A stretch of DNA of 64,000 bases. Origin: Lepiota brunneoincarnata. Taxonomy: Eukaryota > Basidiomycota > Agaricomycetes > Agaricales > Agaricaceae. This document shows, in pieces, positions 22,259 through 34,413 of the stretch. The position numbers and the translations under genes are program-made. The notes beneath the pieces are model-generated. The model did not search any database. It had not been told where the DNA came from and was given only the letters and a program-made list of their open reading frames with translations. Location of the stretch: contig JAEBUN010000065.1 in NCBI GenBank assembly GCA_023014365.1, positions 1-64,000 on the forward strand. The letters run 5' to 3'. How positions within the stretch are numbered: position 1 is the stretch's first letter; the number at the start of each line of letters is the position of its first letter.

Positions 22259-22946
22259 TGAAGAGTGATTAACCCTTCTAAACACAAAATAAACGCAAGC
22301 AAGTCCAACAATTGTTAGGCTTCAAGACCGACTGGGGGTGTCCACAGAGTCAAAGCGATGCAAGAACGAGGTAAACAAGCAGTGATTTCGAGAGAATGAA
22401 GCAGACAGATAAGTTTAGAAGAGTTTTAAAGTCAAGAGTTAATGAGAGCGATTTTAGACGAGTTAGAGCGCAAAAGATGGACCGTAAATTGACTGATCTT
22501 TAACTACAGGTTGTACAGGCCTTAAATACGAAATTTTATGGATTTTTGATGAATATTTCGGAGCAGGAAGAAGATAAAAGAAGCAATCTCAAAAGCAAAA
22601 GTAAAGTACAGTAAGACAACCTAAAACAAACACGAAACAGGGGTTAAATATATAAAGAATACAAGTACATTACCATGACAGTGTGCAAGATGTAGAGAGG
22701 GATAAGAGAAGGAAATAGATTCATGGTACAACGAGACGAGACAGGAATGAAGAATTAAACATAAATTTCAAAACTAGAAGGTTGAAAAGAGGGGGGAATG
22801 GAGACAATAGATACTTAGTCCAAGATACGGATGGGTAGCTTGACAACAGGCACTCCAAATGTCGTTAGCGATCCGGTTAATTAGAATCACAAGAGATTGA
22901 TGAGAGGTTGCTGTTTTCATGGGCAACCAAACTCACAATCTCTACA
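22259..22946 (-). repeat. G1 5' LTR
   Basis: 688-bp LTR with TG...CA ends, partner of 15284-15977. Confidence 0.95.
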
Positions 22947-23994
22947 CCTCCTCCTCTATCTCCAAAGTTTCAAAGTTATTCACTATCCCACACTCCAAAA
23001 TCTCATAGTACTGCTCCATATCTATGGTCCTCTCAACCTCTACTAGCATTCCTACTCCTTTCTACTGCATAGCCTGTCATACCATAATGTTACCACTACA
23101 TTCATGCTTAACAGTAGGAATAATAGTTTTATCCAAGAGTCCTTCCCCCTTATATATCTTCCCATATGACCTAAGCTTGTTGATTTTTGTTTCATCTGTC
23201 CATAATATCCATTTTCAATCTTCTATAGTCCAATCCTTGTGCTTGTGGGCAATTTGAAGTGAGCAATTCAGTGTTGCTTTTTAAAAAGAGGTCATTTAGT
23301 CTTAATAACAGACCAGAAATTGTTCTTCTTGAGCATATTTCAGATTGTTTGAAGTGTGACAGGAGTGGGGAGGATAGAGGAGATGAATTGGATAGGTTGA
23401 ACAGCATTGTCCAGCTTCCCAGTAGTGATCTAATAAGTTATTGATTATTTATTCTGAGAAGAAAGTATGGAGGGTTGTCCTCCTTTGTTGTTTTCCTTAT
23501 CTTGATCAACTTCTTTCTTGATCCACTCAAGAGTACTATTTCCTGGACCAGTCTGGATTGAGTTTATTACAGGGAATAGCCATTCTGAAGAAGAAAAATG
23601 ACTTGAGAGTACTGGGTAGAAGATATAGCTTTTATAATGTAATAATAAGAAGAAAGGTGGTTGAAGTGATTTCAATATGATCATGTGATATAGAAGAGGT
23701 CACATCACAATTTTTGTTATCCCTACATTTGATTTGGTATTGATTTGGCCTGTCCAAAACTAGATTTTAGGAAAATGACAGAGGGTCAAAAAACTGTCCT
23801 AATGAGTTAGTATTTTAAATGATTAATTAATCCATTACCTCTCGGACAAATCATGTGATTTAAACGGATTCAAGATCTCAATATGCTATATTATTATTGT
23901 CTATTTCCCAAGTATTTACGTAATCACCTTGGTTGACTATTAGCTGATCTTTCCAAATAGTGAAAACATTGGAACAGTTTTTTGACCCACTGTA
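22947..23994 (-). mobile_element. Decayed Tc1-like element with one terminal repeat
   Basis: Minus-strand translations between 22990 and 23470 show transposase pieces in mixed frames (ITTGKLDNAVQ, HKDWTIEDWK-like, a DET-type block, NIMVW-like), with many stops. The right end reads CAGTGGGTCAAAAAACTG on the minus strand at 23975-23992, followed by TA (23993-23994), as expected for a Tc1/mariner terminus. A second TIR-like block in the other direction (GGGTCAAAAAACTGTCC) is at 23781. The C-terminal end is missing at the G1 boundary. It cuts the G3 accessory ORF on the right. Confidence 0.7.
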
Positions 23995-25405
23995 TATGAT
24001 ATTGGTGGGATAGTCTTGATTGTTGGGTGATGGAGAGGAAGGTTGTTGGATTAGAGAGTAAGGTGGGTGATCAGGGGTAGATGAGTGGATAGATCCTTGT
24101 TCAAGTAGATGTTAGTATTGTTGTTGAATGTCATCATATTGTTCCCATTGTAGGTCTTACTGACTGGGGAAATTGGTGCCAGGATATTGTTGTTGGAATA
24201 ACTGATCATGGTATAGTACATCTTCATATGCTATTTAAGTGGCTTCTTCTTTACTCATATTGAATCTCACTGATGGGTTCATTGTACATGTTTGACTCAG
24301 TGACTGGGTCATAGTAGAAGAGGGGGGTGTCTGGTCAGATATCAATGTGTCAAGGTTGATAATTTGGATTAAGGCATGGGTAAGGGTGTTGTGGGACTTA
24401 ATACTGGGAGCATTTATTTCATTCATGTCAGGATTAGTAAGTCTTGCAGAATGGGTATTGATACTTGAGGCAGTTATATGAGTATTGTCTGGGCATGGTT
24501 CTGTGGCATCTGAGACATTCAAATTGGGGGTGATCCATTGGCCAGTGGCTAACCATTCCACATTGATGACAGTATGCATTGGAAGGGGTGACAGGGTTGG
24601 TTCATGTGTGAAGGGGTGCAGAGGAGTTCCAAAGTCTTTGGTGTGTAGTAATGGAGGTCATAGCAGGATTGATAGGGTAGAAAGGGTTATTTGCATCATT
24701 TTGAGGATAAGGTCTGGGGTTTCTGTGATGATGGGTGGTAAGTTGGGTCTCATTCATGGAAGGATCATTAGCAGGGGTGGTGACTTGGTTGGTGTTGGGA
24801 ATGGTGTTGGAGACAGGATGAATTCATATTGTAGGATCATCAGGTAGTTGATTTTGGGTCATTCCTGGGTAGAGGGATAGGTGCACTGACAAACCAAGCA
24901 TAATCTCCAGTCTTGTTCATAGTTGTTGTTTGAGTGAGGTTTTCCAAGCCTGTTGGGCCTTGAGCATTTCAGTGAGAGACATAATATATTATACATGATT
25001 GGTGTAAGTTCACCAGATTGGTAGGTGTTCTCAACAAAGGAGAGTATTTTTGAATTGATGTGAAGTGGGTTCAGTGGCTGCAACTCTTTTGATATCATCT
25101 GTGTCAATTTGAGAGGATCCATGTGATCAAAAACATATTGCAGGGGGATTGTGTCTTTAAGCTTGGGTGAAGGCAGGTACATACCTAAGAGGTGTTTTGG
25201 GTGGTGGGCTGAGGAGGAGGGGACAGTAAGGCAATAGGCAGAAATGAGCTTAATTTTCCTTTGATGAATTTGATTGATGAATCTGAGGGTGACAGGGAAC
25301 AGGAGCAACAATTTGAGCCATGAGAGGAGGTGTGATCAGGAATTTGGGCAAGAGCAGATCGGGGGTGAGTATTGAGGTTGGTTTGGCTCATGTTTTAAGT
25401 GCAGT
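23995..25405 (-). pseudogene. G3 post-integrase ORF with zinc knuckles, copy 1
   Basis: Minus-strand ORF beginning with ATG a few bases after the integrase/chromodomain stop (MSQTNLNTHPRSALAQIP). It has a helical segment (LKLTQMISKELQPLNPLHINS), a Cys pair (CLVCQC), and then, in another frame, cysteine clusters of the type CHQCGxxxHWPxDxPQFxCLRC. Many stops from CpG decay. Another copy is distributed over 29544-43199 and a related one at 51809-52790. Such CCHC clusters usually sit in Gag nucleocapsid, yet this ORF lies downstream of integrase. Confidence 0.65.
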
Positions 25406-25429
25406 GTCTGGGACTTCTTCTGGGCATAG

Positions 25430-28400
25430 GGTTTATGATGGTGATTGGGAGGCCATGTGTTTCTTGGTAGGTATTTAAGTCTTCCAGGGTATAGGGTATC
25501 AAGTTGTCTTCTGGAATTCATTTGTTTTTGTTATGGCTGAAAGCTTTCCATTTTACATAGTAATGATTTTTCCCATGTTGTCAGTGGTGATTGATGATTG
25601 ATTTGATTTTGTATTGTTCTTCATCATTGATAATATCAGGTGGCAGTGGTAGTAGGGTTTTTCTGTAGATTTTGTTTTCTTAGAGTGGTGTTAGAAGGAT
25701 GATGTGGAATACAGGGTGTATCCTCCATGTTTTGGGTATTTTTAGTTTGTATGTGAGTGGTGATAGGATTTGTTCAATTTGGAAGGGTCCTAGTCATTTC
25801 AGCATTATCTTCTTTGATAGAAATGATGTTTTTATGTTCTTGGCTTCTAGTCATACTTTTTGTCCTAAGGCAAAGGGTTTGAAGTTTGAGGTCCTTTGGC
25901 CATTGTTTTGGATGCTAGTTGATGGGTGGCTTGTGCTTATTTTCTGGCATTATCTAAGTTTTGGAGTTGTTCATTGATAGCAGGGAAGTTAGTGCTTTCT
26001 ATGATTATGAGGATAGGTAGGGGGTTGTATCCCATGATTAGTTCAAATAGAGATTGGTTTCATGTGGCATATGTTTTTGAGTTGTGCACAAATTCAGTCA
26101 TTGGGAGTGTTTTGAACCATGAGGTTGGGTTTCTGGTATAGTAGATGGAAAGGTAGATTTTGATTTCTTGATTGTATCATTTGGTTAATCCATCTGTTTG
26201 AGGTAGGCAGTAGAAAATGCTTGTTGGATATTGAGTCTGTTCATAATGTTTCACATGGATTTTGCTGCAAATCAAGGGTTTCTGTCAGAAATGATCTTGT
26301 CTGGAAGTCCAAATCTAGTGAAGATTTTGTTGATAAGGATTCTGGCAATGTCATTGGCTATTGCAGTATCTGAAGTTGGAGTAAAAACTACCCCCTTCAT
26401 AAGGCTGTGGTCCACCACAGACAAAATGGCATTGTGACTGTAAGATGGTGGCAATGATGTGATCAAGTCCCAAGACATTTGGGCAAAGGGTCAAAGGGAA
26501 TTTGAATGTGGAATGGGCTGGATGGGTGGAATCTCAGGCTATCTGATGATCTTGTATTGCTGACAGGTGGGGCAGCCTTTGACATAATTCTTGATGAATG
26601 TGGCCATGCCAGGCCAGTATACTTTCTTCCATGCTAGATGGTATGTTTCTTGTTCACCAGGGTGGCCTCACAATGGGTGGTTGTGGTATCAAGCCATGAT
26701 ATTGCATCAGAGTTGGAGATCTTCTGGTATGACCATCTTATTCTGGTAGGTGAGTAGGGGACCATTCATAGTGTGTATCATTCCATAGTTGTTGTTGGTG
26801 GACCTTAGGATGGAATCCCTTAGGGATTGGAGCATCTCAGACAATGTGGGGTCAAATTTGGAAGAGGTAGTGACATGATCCTGGAGTTCAGTATTGATTA
26901 CACTCACAAACAGATCGTCTAGTAAGACTATTGTTAGTTTGGTAGAGTTAGCAAATAATTCATTGGGTAATATAGTGATATCTTCATTGTCATTGTCTTC
27001 TTTGGGCATGTGGTCTGGGTGGTGTGAGAGAGCATCTGGTGCCAGTATTCTGGTTCCAGGCACATATTCAAGTTTGAAGTTGAATCATGAGAGAATCTGC
27101 ACCCATCAGGCTTGTCATTGGCTCAGTTTTTGGGGCTTCTTCCAGTATATCAAGTTTTGGTGATTGGTTTTGATGACCATGGTATGTGGGGATCCTTCAA
27201 GCTAGTGGTGCCATTCTTCAAGGGCATGAATTATTGCTAATAGTTCTTGATTGTAAATGTCATAGTTTTATTCAGCTAGGTTAAAGGTTTTGATATTGTA
27301 GGCAACTGGTTTTTGGTTTCCATTGATGTTGTTTTGGTATAGGAATCCTCCAAAGGCAAATTTGGGGGAAGTATTAGATTTGATTTTGAAAGGTTTGCTT
27401 TGATTGGGCATTAGAAGTACTGATTCCTTTGTAAAGGTATCCTTGAGGGTTTCAAACAATTTCTGGGTTTTGTTCATCCATTGGAATTTCTTGTTCTTTG
27501 TGAGGAGATTATTCAGTGGTTTAGTATGGTCAGAGTAATGTTGGATGAATTTTCAATAGAAGTTGCAAAAGCCTATGAGTTTTTGTATGTCATGTATGCA
27601 TTTTGGGAGCAGCCATTCTTGGATTCCTTTGAGTTTACCAGGATCCATCTTGATTTCATCTGATGATATAATTATTCCCAAGGTTTTCAAGTTGCTTCTT
27701 ATTGAATTTGCATTTTTCAGTTTTGAGGTATAAGTCATGTTCTTTGAGTCATTGTAGGACTTGTTCTGTTAATCAATTGAGTTGTTCTTCCATCTTTGCA
27801 TAGATTATAATGTTGTTCATATAAATGATTACTTCTCCTTTCTCTAGAAGATTGTTGAAGATGGTGTCCATCATATGTTGAAAGGTTGTGGGGCTGTTGC
27901 ACATTCCAAAGAACATCACAGTCAGTTTATAAAGAGGCCAAAGGGCATCTTGAATGCAGCTTTCCATTGGTTGCTATCCTTGATTCATATATTGTTGTAT
28001 CCTAGTTAGACACCAAGGTTCATAAAGTGGTTTGCTCCTTTCAGTTTGTCCATGATATTTGAGATCATTGAATTTGGGTAAGTGTTCTTAACTGTATAAT
28101 CATTCAGGTATTGGTAATCTTGGCAGGGTTGGAGGTTGCCATCTTTCTTTCCCACAAAGAAGAATAGGAAAGCCATTGGTGATTTGGATGGTCAGATATA
28201 TCCTTTTCAGAGGTTTTCATTGATGAAAGTCTTGAGTTTCTTTTCTTCAGCCATTGAGAGTCAATGTGGTTTCATTGAGATGGGTTTGAAGTTGGGTTTG
28301 AGGTCAATTTTGTCATTATATGGTCATGATAAAGAAATCATTCAGATTTCTTGTCAAATATGTTGAACCATTTCTTGAATTTTGTAGGAATTTTCTGTGC

Positions 28401-29185
28401 TTCCTCTTTGAGTTTATTCATTGTGCTTTGAAATTTGGTAGCCATCATGATTTTGGTGTTAATTTCTAGTGGTGTGTCTATCATTGGCTTCATTTCATTG
28501 TTGAAAGAGTATTTGTCAAAGTTTGTAGTATCCAGGTTTGAGTATTTAGGTGGATTGTTTTCTGGGAGTGGATTGGAGGGATCTTGAGCCATTAGGTTCA
28601 TGGTGATTGAGTTGATTTCAATTGGTTGTTGCATAGTTTGTAACAGTATGGGGAATGAATCATGTTTCTTTTCCAGTCTCTGGGTAAATGTCTTCTTCCA
28701 ATTAATGTCTGGGTTGTATTGTTCTAGCCAGGGTAGGTGTATGATGAGAGTTCAGTCTCCAGTGTTGGTGACATAGGCTTCAATTTGGCAGTCTCATCCA
28801 TTGATGATGGTGTCAAATTTGACATATGTTGTTGTACTGCTATGTTGGTTTGGGGTTCCATCTACATTTCTGAGGGAAATTGGTCAGGGAAGTTTGTGGA
28901 GTTGATATCTGTGAGTGTTGGTGAATGTATGGGAGATGGAGTTTCCTTGAGCTCTGGAATCTAGTAATGTGGTGATGGCCATGGGTCAGGATGTTTGGTC
29001 ACTCCTCAGTGTGATGGGAAGATAAAGGGATCATTTATTGGGGGACATGTCTAAGGTTACATGGTTAAGATTGAGAGGAGGAGGAAAAGGTGTCTTGTTC
29101 TTTGGGGAGGCTGTAGGGGCACATTGATCTACAGGTCCTGATTTTAAAAATCCTGGAAGGGTCACATTTCAGGATCTTTAGCTAG
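25430..29185 (-). pseudogene. G3 pol, copy 1 (protease to chromodomain), heavily decayed
   Basis: Order on the minus strand: protease remnant (LLDSRAQGNSI near 28960), RT with degenerate box YMNNIIIY (for YMDD, near 27815), RNase H (MPNQSKPFKIKSN, near 27400), spacer (GTRILAPDALSHHPD), integrase (HNAILSVVDHSL, ISDRNP, near 26300), and a chromodomain-like end (HYYVKWKAFSHN, near 25560). At least ten stops or frame changes. CpG is almost absent, so this is one of the oldest layers in the window. The 5' end abuts an LTR at 29186 with no room for a normal gag. Confidence 0.85.
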
Positions 29186-29543
29186 TGTTATCCAGGTAAG
29201 GGATTGTCACTTAGTGGCAATGCCTCTTACTCTCTACAGGCATCTATACAGACTTATTCCTGGAGATATTCAGAGGTTGACTTGTGAACACAAACACTTA
29301 GTGATAGCTAGAAGAGTGAAGACAAGTGTATAGAACAAACTACACTGTACTGGAGTATACAAGTAGTTCTATGGGGTTTATATATAGTTCTTTACAGTGG
29401 CTGTGCTACTGCTATATTTGGGAAGTACTAGATGGTTGGAGAAAGTTCTATTTATAGAAATATTCTGGGTCATTCTGGGAGGCCTCTGGAAGGTTCTGAT
29501 AATGTTAGGTCCTTCTTATGAGTTGTCTTCATACAACTTAACA
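29186..29543. repeat. G3 LTR (copy a)
   Basis: 358-bp block starting TGTTATCCAGGTAAGGG and ending ACAACTTAACA in plus orientation. It shares ordered landmarks with 51383-51808 (TCTATACAGACTT, GTGGCTGT, TCTGATAAYRTTAGGTCC) though quite diverged. It lies between the zinc-knuckle ORF (right) and pol (left). Confidence 0.65.
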
Positions 29544-31035
29544 TTCTCCAAAGATATTGTGATAGGTGTCATCATTGTAGGTAAAGTCTTGAAGTTTGTC
29601 TTCATCAGTAGGGGAGGGAGGTACAGGTTCATCTTCTTCAGGCAGAGGTACTAAGTATTTGAGGTTGTCATCATAAATAATGTTGGTCAGGAATGGATGA
29701 GTGGGTGGACCCTTGTTCAAGTAGATATTGGTATTGTTGATGGATGTCATCATATTGTTCCCATTGTAAGTCTCATTGACTGGGAAAGTTGTTTCCTGGA
29801 TATTGCTGTTGATATAATTGATCTTGGTGTAATGTGTCTTCATAGGCTGTTTGAGTGGCTTCTTTTTCACTCATATTGGATCTCACCAATGGGTTTGTTG
29901 CATATGTTGGATTTGGCAACTGGGTCATAGTAAGAAAGGGGGGTGTCTGGTTGGGTGTTGATGTATTGAGGTCTATAATTTGGATCAAGGCATGTGTTAG
30001 GGGAATAAAGGGCCCAGAACCAAGTTGATAATCAAATGAGGGGCTTCACCCCTCAACCTGTGCCTATATACTACAAACAGTGCTATAAATACTACAAAAT
30101 GTTATGGAACATCAGAGAACAACTATTTACAGCACAAGATCAAGTTCTGTCTAAGAATATCTATCAGGCAACCTACATCAGAAGAGGGGTAAGAATAGAT
30201 GAGCAGCAACCCATTACACCAGTTAGATACACTGGGTGGTTGGTATGCTAAGCCCACTAGGATTAGGATCTGGCTACCCAGCTGTCCCCTTACAGCATAG
30301 GTAAGGGCATCATGGGACTCAGTATTGGGGGCATTCATTTCATTTGTGTTGGGGTTGATAGGTTTTGCAGAATGGACATTGGTATTTGAGGCAGTTATAT
30401 GAGTAATGTCCTGGGGTGGTTCTGTGGCATCTGAGGCATTCAAACTGGGGGCAGTCCATTGGCCAGTGGCCAACCATTCCACATTGATGACAGTATGCAT
30501 TGGTGGGGGTGATGGAGTTGGTTGGTGGGTGAAGGGGTGCAGGGGAGTTTTGAAGTCTTCAGTGTGTAGTGACAGAGGTCATGGTGGGGTTGACAGGGTG
30601 GAAAGGGTTGTTCATATCATTTCAAGAACCAGGTTTGGGGTTTCGGTGATGATGAGTGGTAGGTTAGGCCTCATTCATGGAGGGATCATTAATGGGGGTG
30701 GAGATTCAGTTGGTGTTGGGGATGGTGTTGGAGATGGGGTGAATTTGTACTGTAGAATCATTGGGTAGTCAATTTTGGGTTGTTCCTGGATGGAGGGATA
30801 AGTATGCTGACAGACCAAGCATAATCTCCAGTCTCATTCATAATTGTTGTTTGAGTGAGGTTTTTCAGGCCTATTGGGCTTTGAGTGTTTCAGTGAGAGA
30901 TGTAACATATCATACATGGTTGGCATAAGTTTGCCAGATTGGTTGGTGTTCTCTATGAAGGAGAGTGTTTTTGAATTGATGTGAAGTGGGTTTGGTGGCT
31001 GCAATTCTTTCAACATTATTTGTGTCAATTCAAGG
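29544..31035 (-). pseudogene. G3 post-integrase ORF, copy 2, 3' portion (interrupted)
   Basis: Continuation of the zinc-knuckle ORF whose 5' portions lie at 34741-34834 and 43021-43199; the gaps are later insertions with readable target duplications. The C-terminal end is acidic (PLPEEDEPVPPSPTDEDK) and runs to the LTR at 29543. The cysteine cluster region matches copy 1 around 30410-30500. A solo LTR splits it at 29995-30294. Confidence 0.65.
29995..30294. repeat. Solo LTR, C1-like subfamily
   Basis: 300 bp, TGTTAGGGGAATAAAGGG...GTCCCCTTACA, flanked by GCATG (29990-29994) and GCATA (30295-30299). The ends match C1 LTRs but the middle differs, so it is a separate subfamily. Confidence 0.85.
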
Positions 31036-31040
31036 GGATC

Positions 31041-31358
31041 TGTTAGGGGAATAGGTGCACTGGAACCAAGTTGATATTTGGGTGCTGATCGCAATCGGCA
31101 CACACGCTACTTAAGTACAATAATGGTCTGCACACAGACTGGGTAGCAAACACTACTTAGACTACCAGATATAACATGTGCAAACAATATACAACAATAT
31201 TAAAAATGTAATTGTATGCGGGATCAGGCTTGGGGACAGGGGCAGCTGAAGGCTGAGGTCGGGCTCAGGCATCGGGCATCAGCTAGAGAGGCCGAGCCCA
31301 GACACCCAACCACAGACCCCTAGACATACCTTGCATAAGGGGGTGCAGTCCCCTTACA
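31041..31358 (-). repeat. C1 3' LTR
   Basis: 318-bp LTR preceded on the coding strand by a polypurine tract. Confidence 0.9.
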
Positions 31359-31406
31359 CCAGCCCCCTCTTAAGAGTCAACAACCCAGCAACTTGGTTCC
31401 TTCATC

Positions 31407-32403
31407 CTAGGCAGCACAAGCCCAGCAACCATCCACGAGTCGAATGATGAGCCCATCCGCCAGGAGGGAACGGGCATAGTCAAGACAAGCCAGGTAGGTG
31501 ACAGGTGGAAGTCTCTGGCCCCAGGTCAAAATGACACTGTCAACCTCCATTGGGGTCAAGGCCAGGGTAGGGGTGGCGCTTCCCATCTGGACTGATGGGA
31601 CTCCAGGGGTAGACATACTGGAGGGGGTAGAGATAGGCATAGGAGAGCCACGTGACAGTTGCCTAAGAAACCGCAGGTGAATGGATAGGAGTGGGGGTAG
31701 ATGCAGCCATGTGTATAGTAGTTGACAGAGTGCCAGCTGGGGTAGAGATCATAGGGGGAGTGGGAGTGACAGAAGAGGCCTGCGAGGAGGACTGTGCACC
31801 TGGGTGCACCCAGTCAGGGACTGGGGTAGCAGACCCAGAGGCAACGGGGTCCGCACAAGCTAGGAGTGGGAGCCTGAGCTGCTACAGGAGCAGGATGGTC
31901 CGGGGGCTGCTAGGGTGGGGCTGGAAACCACCATTGTCTTCTCCTTCTTTGTCTTTGGAAGATGGACACGCTTGCACACAATCTGCTTACCTAACACCAC
32001 AAGGGCATCACCGAGTTGCTGCTCGGTCCCCCTGATAGAGACATGGTGCTTGTTGGCACCATCTGTGGCCACTGAATAGACCTGGAGGTGGGTGCCGCTA
32101 ATATCAGTGACCTGTTTAAGGCTGTGGCTGCCACAACCAATCACGTGCCCACCCATGTTGTCAGCAATAACAGGGGTAGCCTGATAGTGATTGGCCTGGT
32201 CGTCCTGCAGGTAGTGAGCCAAAAGTGGGAGGGCAGTAGAGGTGCCTTTTACCACAGGGTGAGTGGGGCCCGAACAGTTAGGAGTGCATGGGACACCTGT
32301 GGAGATCTGTGGGTAACCCTTCTGGGTAGTAGCTGCTTGGATGACAGCTGGGGAGGGACTGGCGGCAGCCATCGAGGTACAATCCTTGAGGGTGTGCAAG
32401 CGG
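31407..32403 (-). pseudogene. C1 Gag-like ORF, KH-domain part
   Basis: The N-terminal piece of the same ORF is at 34171-34332. This part reads a Ser/Pro-rich linker and then a KH-like RNA-binding fold: GGHVIGCGSHSLKQVTDISG with the G-x-x-G-type loop, a variable loop (VATDGANKHH), and VSIRGTEQQLGDALVVLGKQI closing the fold. A basic tail (KRVHLPKTKKEK) follows, then a stop at 31860. The C-terminal piece after a frame change (31407-31640) ends LDYARSLLADGLIIRLVDGCW. KH domains bind single-stranded RNA or DNA, so a packaging role is plausible; that is inference. Confidence 0.75.
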
Positions 32404-34170
32404 TGAAAAGGTGGAGAAACTTTTGTTGGTTTTAATATAGATAGTGGGCTTGTTTTCACTAAGCTTAGCCGCAATTCGATAAGCTTAAGCTAATACAAGT
32501 GGAATGAGATAGATAATGAACAGTTTCGTCTTTTAGGGTGTTCTGGGGGTGTGTTCTGACAGCAAAATTCAAGAGAGTAGTGTTTTTTTTAGAGGTTAAC
32601 AAACAGCCATTGAAGTTATCTTAGCCGTATGGTGCAACAATGAAAGGACAATCCCTGCCAATTCAGAGCGCTGGTCTCTGGTCTCTGTCTGGTCTCTGAC
32701 TGGTCTCTCTCTGGTCTAGCACTTGGATCTAACTCTAAACTTGGTCTCTGTCTCTGTCTCGGGTTGTCGACCAAGAATCACACTTACGACGCCACAAAAA
32801 GCCCTCTGAAAACGTTCTGATCACAGCTGCAGACTGGTGTGGAAGCGGGGGTGGATCTCTTGCTCTCACAAACAGTGTGACGTATTTTTGTTTGGATACT
32901 ACGAGAGATAGTAAATGAAAGAAAACCAGAAGTAATTGTACAGGCACTTAACATTTGGAAGGTTGACATTGCACCTCACTGGTTATGGGTTTTGTAATCC
33001 ACCCAAACTAGAGCTAACATGGCTTCGCTCTCGATCACGTGTGCTCCACAGACTATGCCTCGACTCGGCCCCGACTGTCGGAAGTCCCGGACGCGAACTT
33101 ACACGTGCCAAGACCACCTACCTTGCTCCTGTCCATTCTCCATTCTCGTCGTAATCAAGTGTTACCAGTCTCATACCCATCGGTCTCCATTATTGAAATA
33201 TTCGTATCCGCTTGACCTAGGGTCTACGCTCGCTCGCAGTAGTCAGTACGAAATATCGTCGAGCTAGTAGAATATACCGTAGCACTTGCTTTACTCTCAG
33301 TTGAAATGAATCGAGCAGCGACAGGCATCCTCCTTCTCCGCCTCGCTCTGTCGGCCCCGACTCTAAACGGACTTGGACAGTAGTGAGGACAGGACATAAG
33401 CTGAGGCGGCAGCACTTCCGCCGAATCTCTCGACCGTCCCTTTACGTTGACGCGTCCGTCCCGGTTACCTTATACAAGATACCACCGACCCTCCCTTGGT
33501 TCGACCGCGACAGGCTTACAGTTTTCCTGTTAAAAAGCCAGACATGTTCCGTGCTCGTCTGCATTATTCTGCGTCCACGTGAGCACGTTAAGAGGTGTTC
33601 GCCGATCAATTATGATCGGAATGTATAGCGGATGGACAATTCCTTGATCCGTTGTAATTAATCTCAGTTAAGCAGTATGCCGAAGTGCCGGGACCCCCAA
33701 AGCACTTGTTAATTAGGAGTCTTTGATATTTCTAGGGTTTTGGGCATTGGGTATTGCCTCCCAAACGTTGGATGTTCCGTTCCGTGGTCCAGTCATCATT
33801 ATTGAACTTGCTATAGATGTAATACGCCTGCGACAGCCGCTAGGTACATTCTTTTATGTTTAAACGCATTCGGGTTCATCAGAAAACTGCTCGTAAGGTC
33901 CCTTGATGCGACCGGGGATATACTTGATAGTCTATGTAGAGCCCTGAATCCCTCCGGAGAGTGTTCTGATAGCTTGGTTCACTAAGCTTAGTGATAATGA
34001 GCTGGTTTGAACACTTCTGAGGCTCGAATATCCTTAGTTCGGTTGAACTGGCTACTACGGGATATAGTACCAATCCTCTATAGAGTTCTTTAATGATATA
34101 GCCAATGATTCTATGTAGAGAATCGTTCCGGAGTACGGAATTCATGTATAGGCGTGAAATCGGCGTATCA
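32404..34170 (-). repeat. G2 LTR inserted in C1 gag, with a ~530-bp insert
   Basis: Starts TGAAAAGGTGGAG and ends GGCGTATCA in plus orientation, matching other G2 LTRs. It is longer (1767 bp) because ~33000-33535 has no counterpart in them. It carries the 16-bp palindrome at 33979-33994 and TCTCTG simple repeats at 32668-32760. No clear 5-bp duplication was found. It retains more CpG than the other LTRs. Confidence 0.85.
33000..33535. other. CpG-containing insert of unknown origin within G2 LTR
   Basis: Absent from the other three G2 LTRs; unusually rich in CpG for this window. No ORF of note, terminal repeat or target duplication was recognised. Confidence 0.5.
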
Positions 34171-34332
34171 GTGGGATGAGAGAGAACCAATCAAGCGGTT
34201 AAGCTCACCAATCCAGGCCAATAGGGCCTGAGTATCCTCACCTGAACGTGAGGGTCCTGCCGAGGCAGGGGCTGTTGTCAGTGGGGCGGGCGCAGTCACT
34301 TTCTGCTTGCCTGAGGACTTTTGGTGGGGCAT
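34171..34332 (-). pseudogene. C1 Gag-like ORF, N-terminal part
   Basis: ATG at 34330-34332 opens MPHQKSSGKQKVTAPAPL, followed by a short predicted helix (TQALLAWIGELNRLIGSL), then meets the G2 LTR. The remainder resumes at 32403. Confidence 0.75.
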
Positions 34333-34413
34333 ACTGGCAATAGAGCTGAAGAGACAGGGTAGATGGGGTGCAGAGGGCTAGGGTGGCAAGTTTGTATAGA
34401 GACCCAAATAATC

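Larger units (their letters stand above)
15284..22946 (-). mobile_element. Ty3/gypsy element G1, full-length, inactivated
   Basis: Complete LTR retrotransposon on the minus strand: 5' LTR 22259-22946, PBS 22237-22256, gag, protease, RT, RNase H, integrase, 3' LTR 15284-15977. The LTRs (694 and 688 bp) start TGAAGAGTGATTAAC and end ATCTCTACA in plus orientation and differ at only a few sites, so insertion was fairly recent. A CCTC-like 4-5 bp duplication flanks it. Pol has a frameshift in protease and three in-frame stops, so it is dead. Its right flank is a decayed Tc1 element. Confidence 0.95.

Noticed and set aside
22947..23700. Host gene right of G1
   Set aside because: Pieces match Tc1 transposase in several frames with many stops; no intact exon chain.
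23777..23992. A 216-bp MITE with GGGTCAAAAAACTG ends
   Set aside because: Inverted ends are suggestive, but there is no TA at the left end and the right end fits as the terminus of the adjacent Tc1 remnant.
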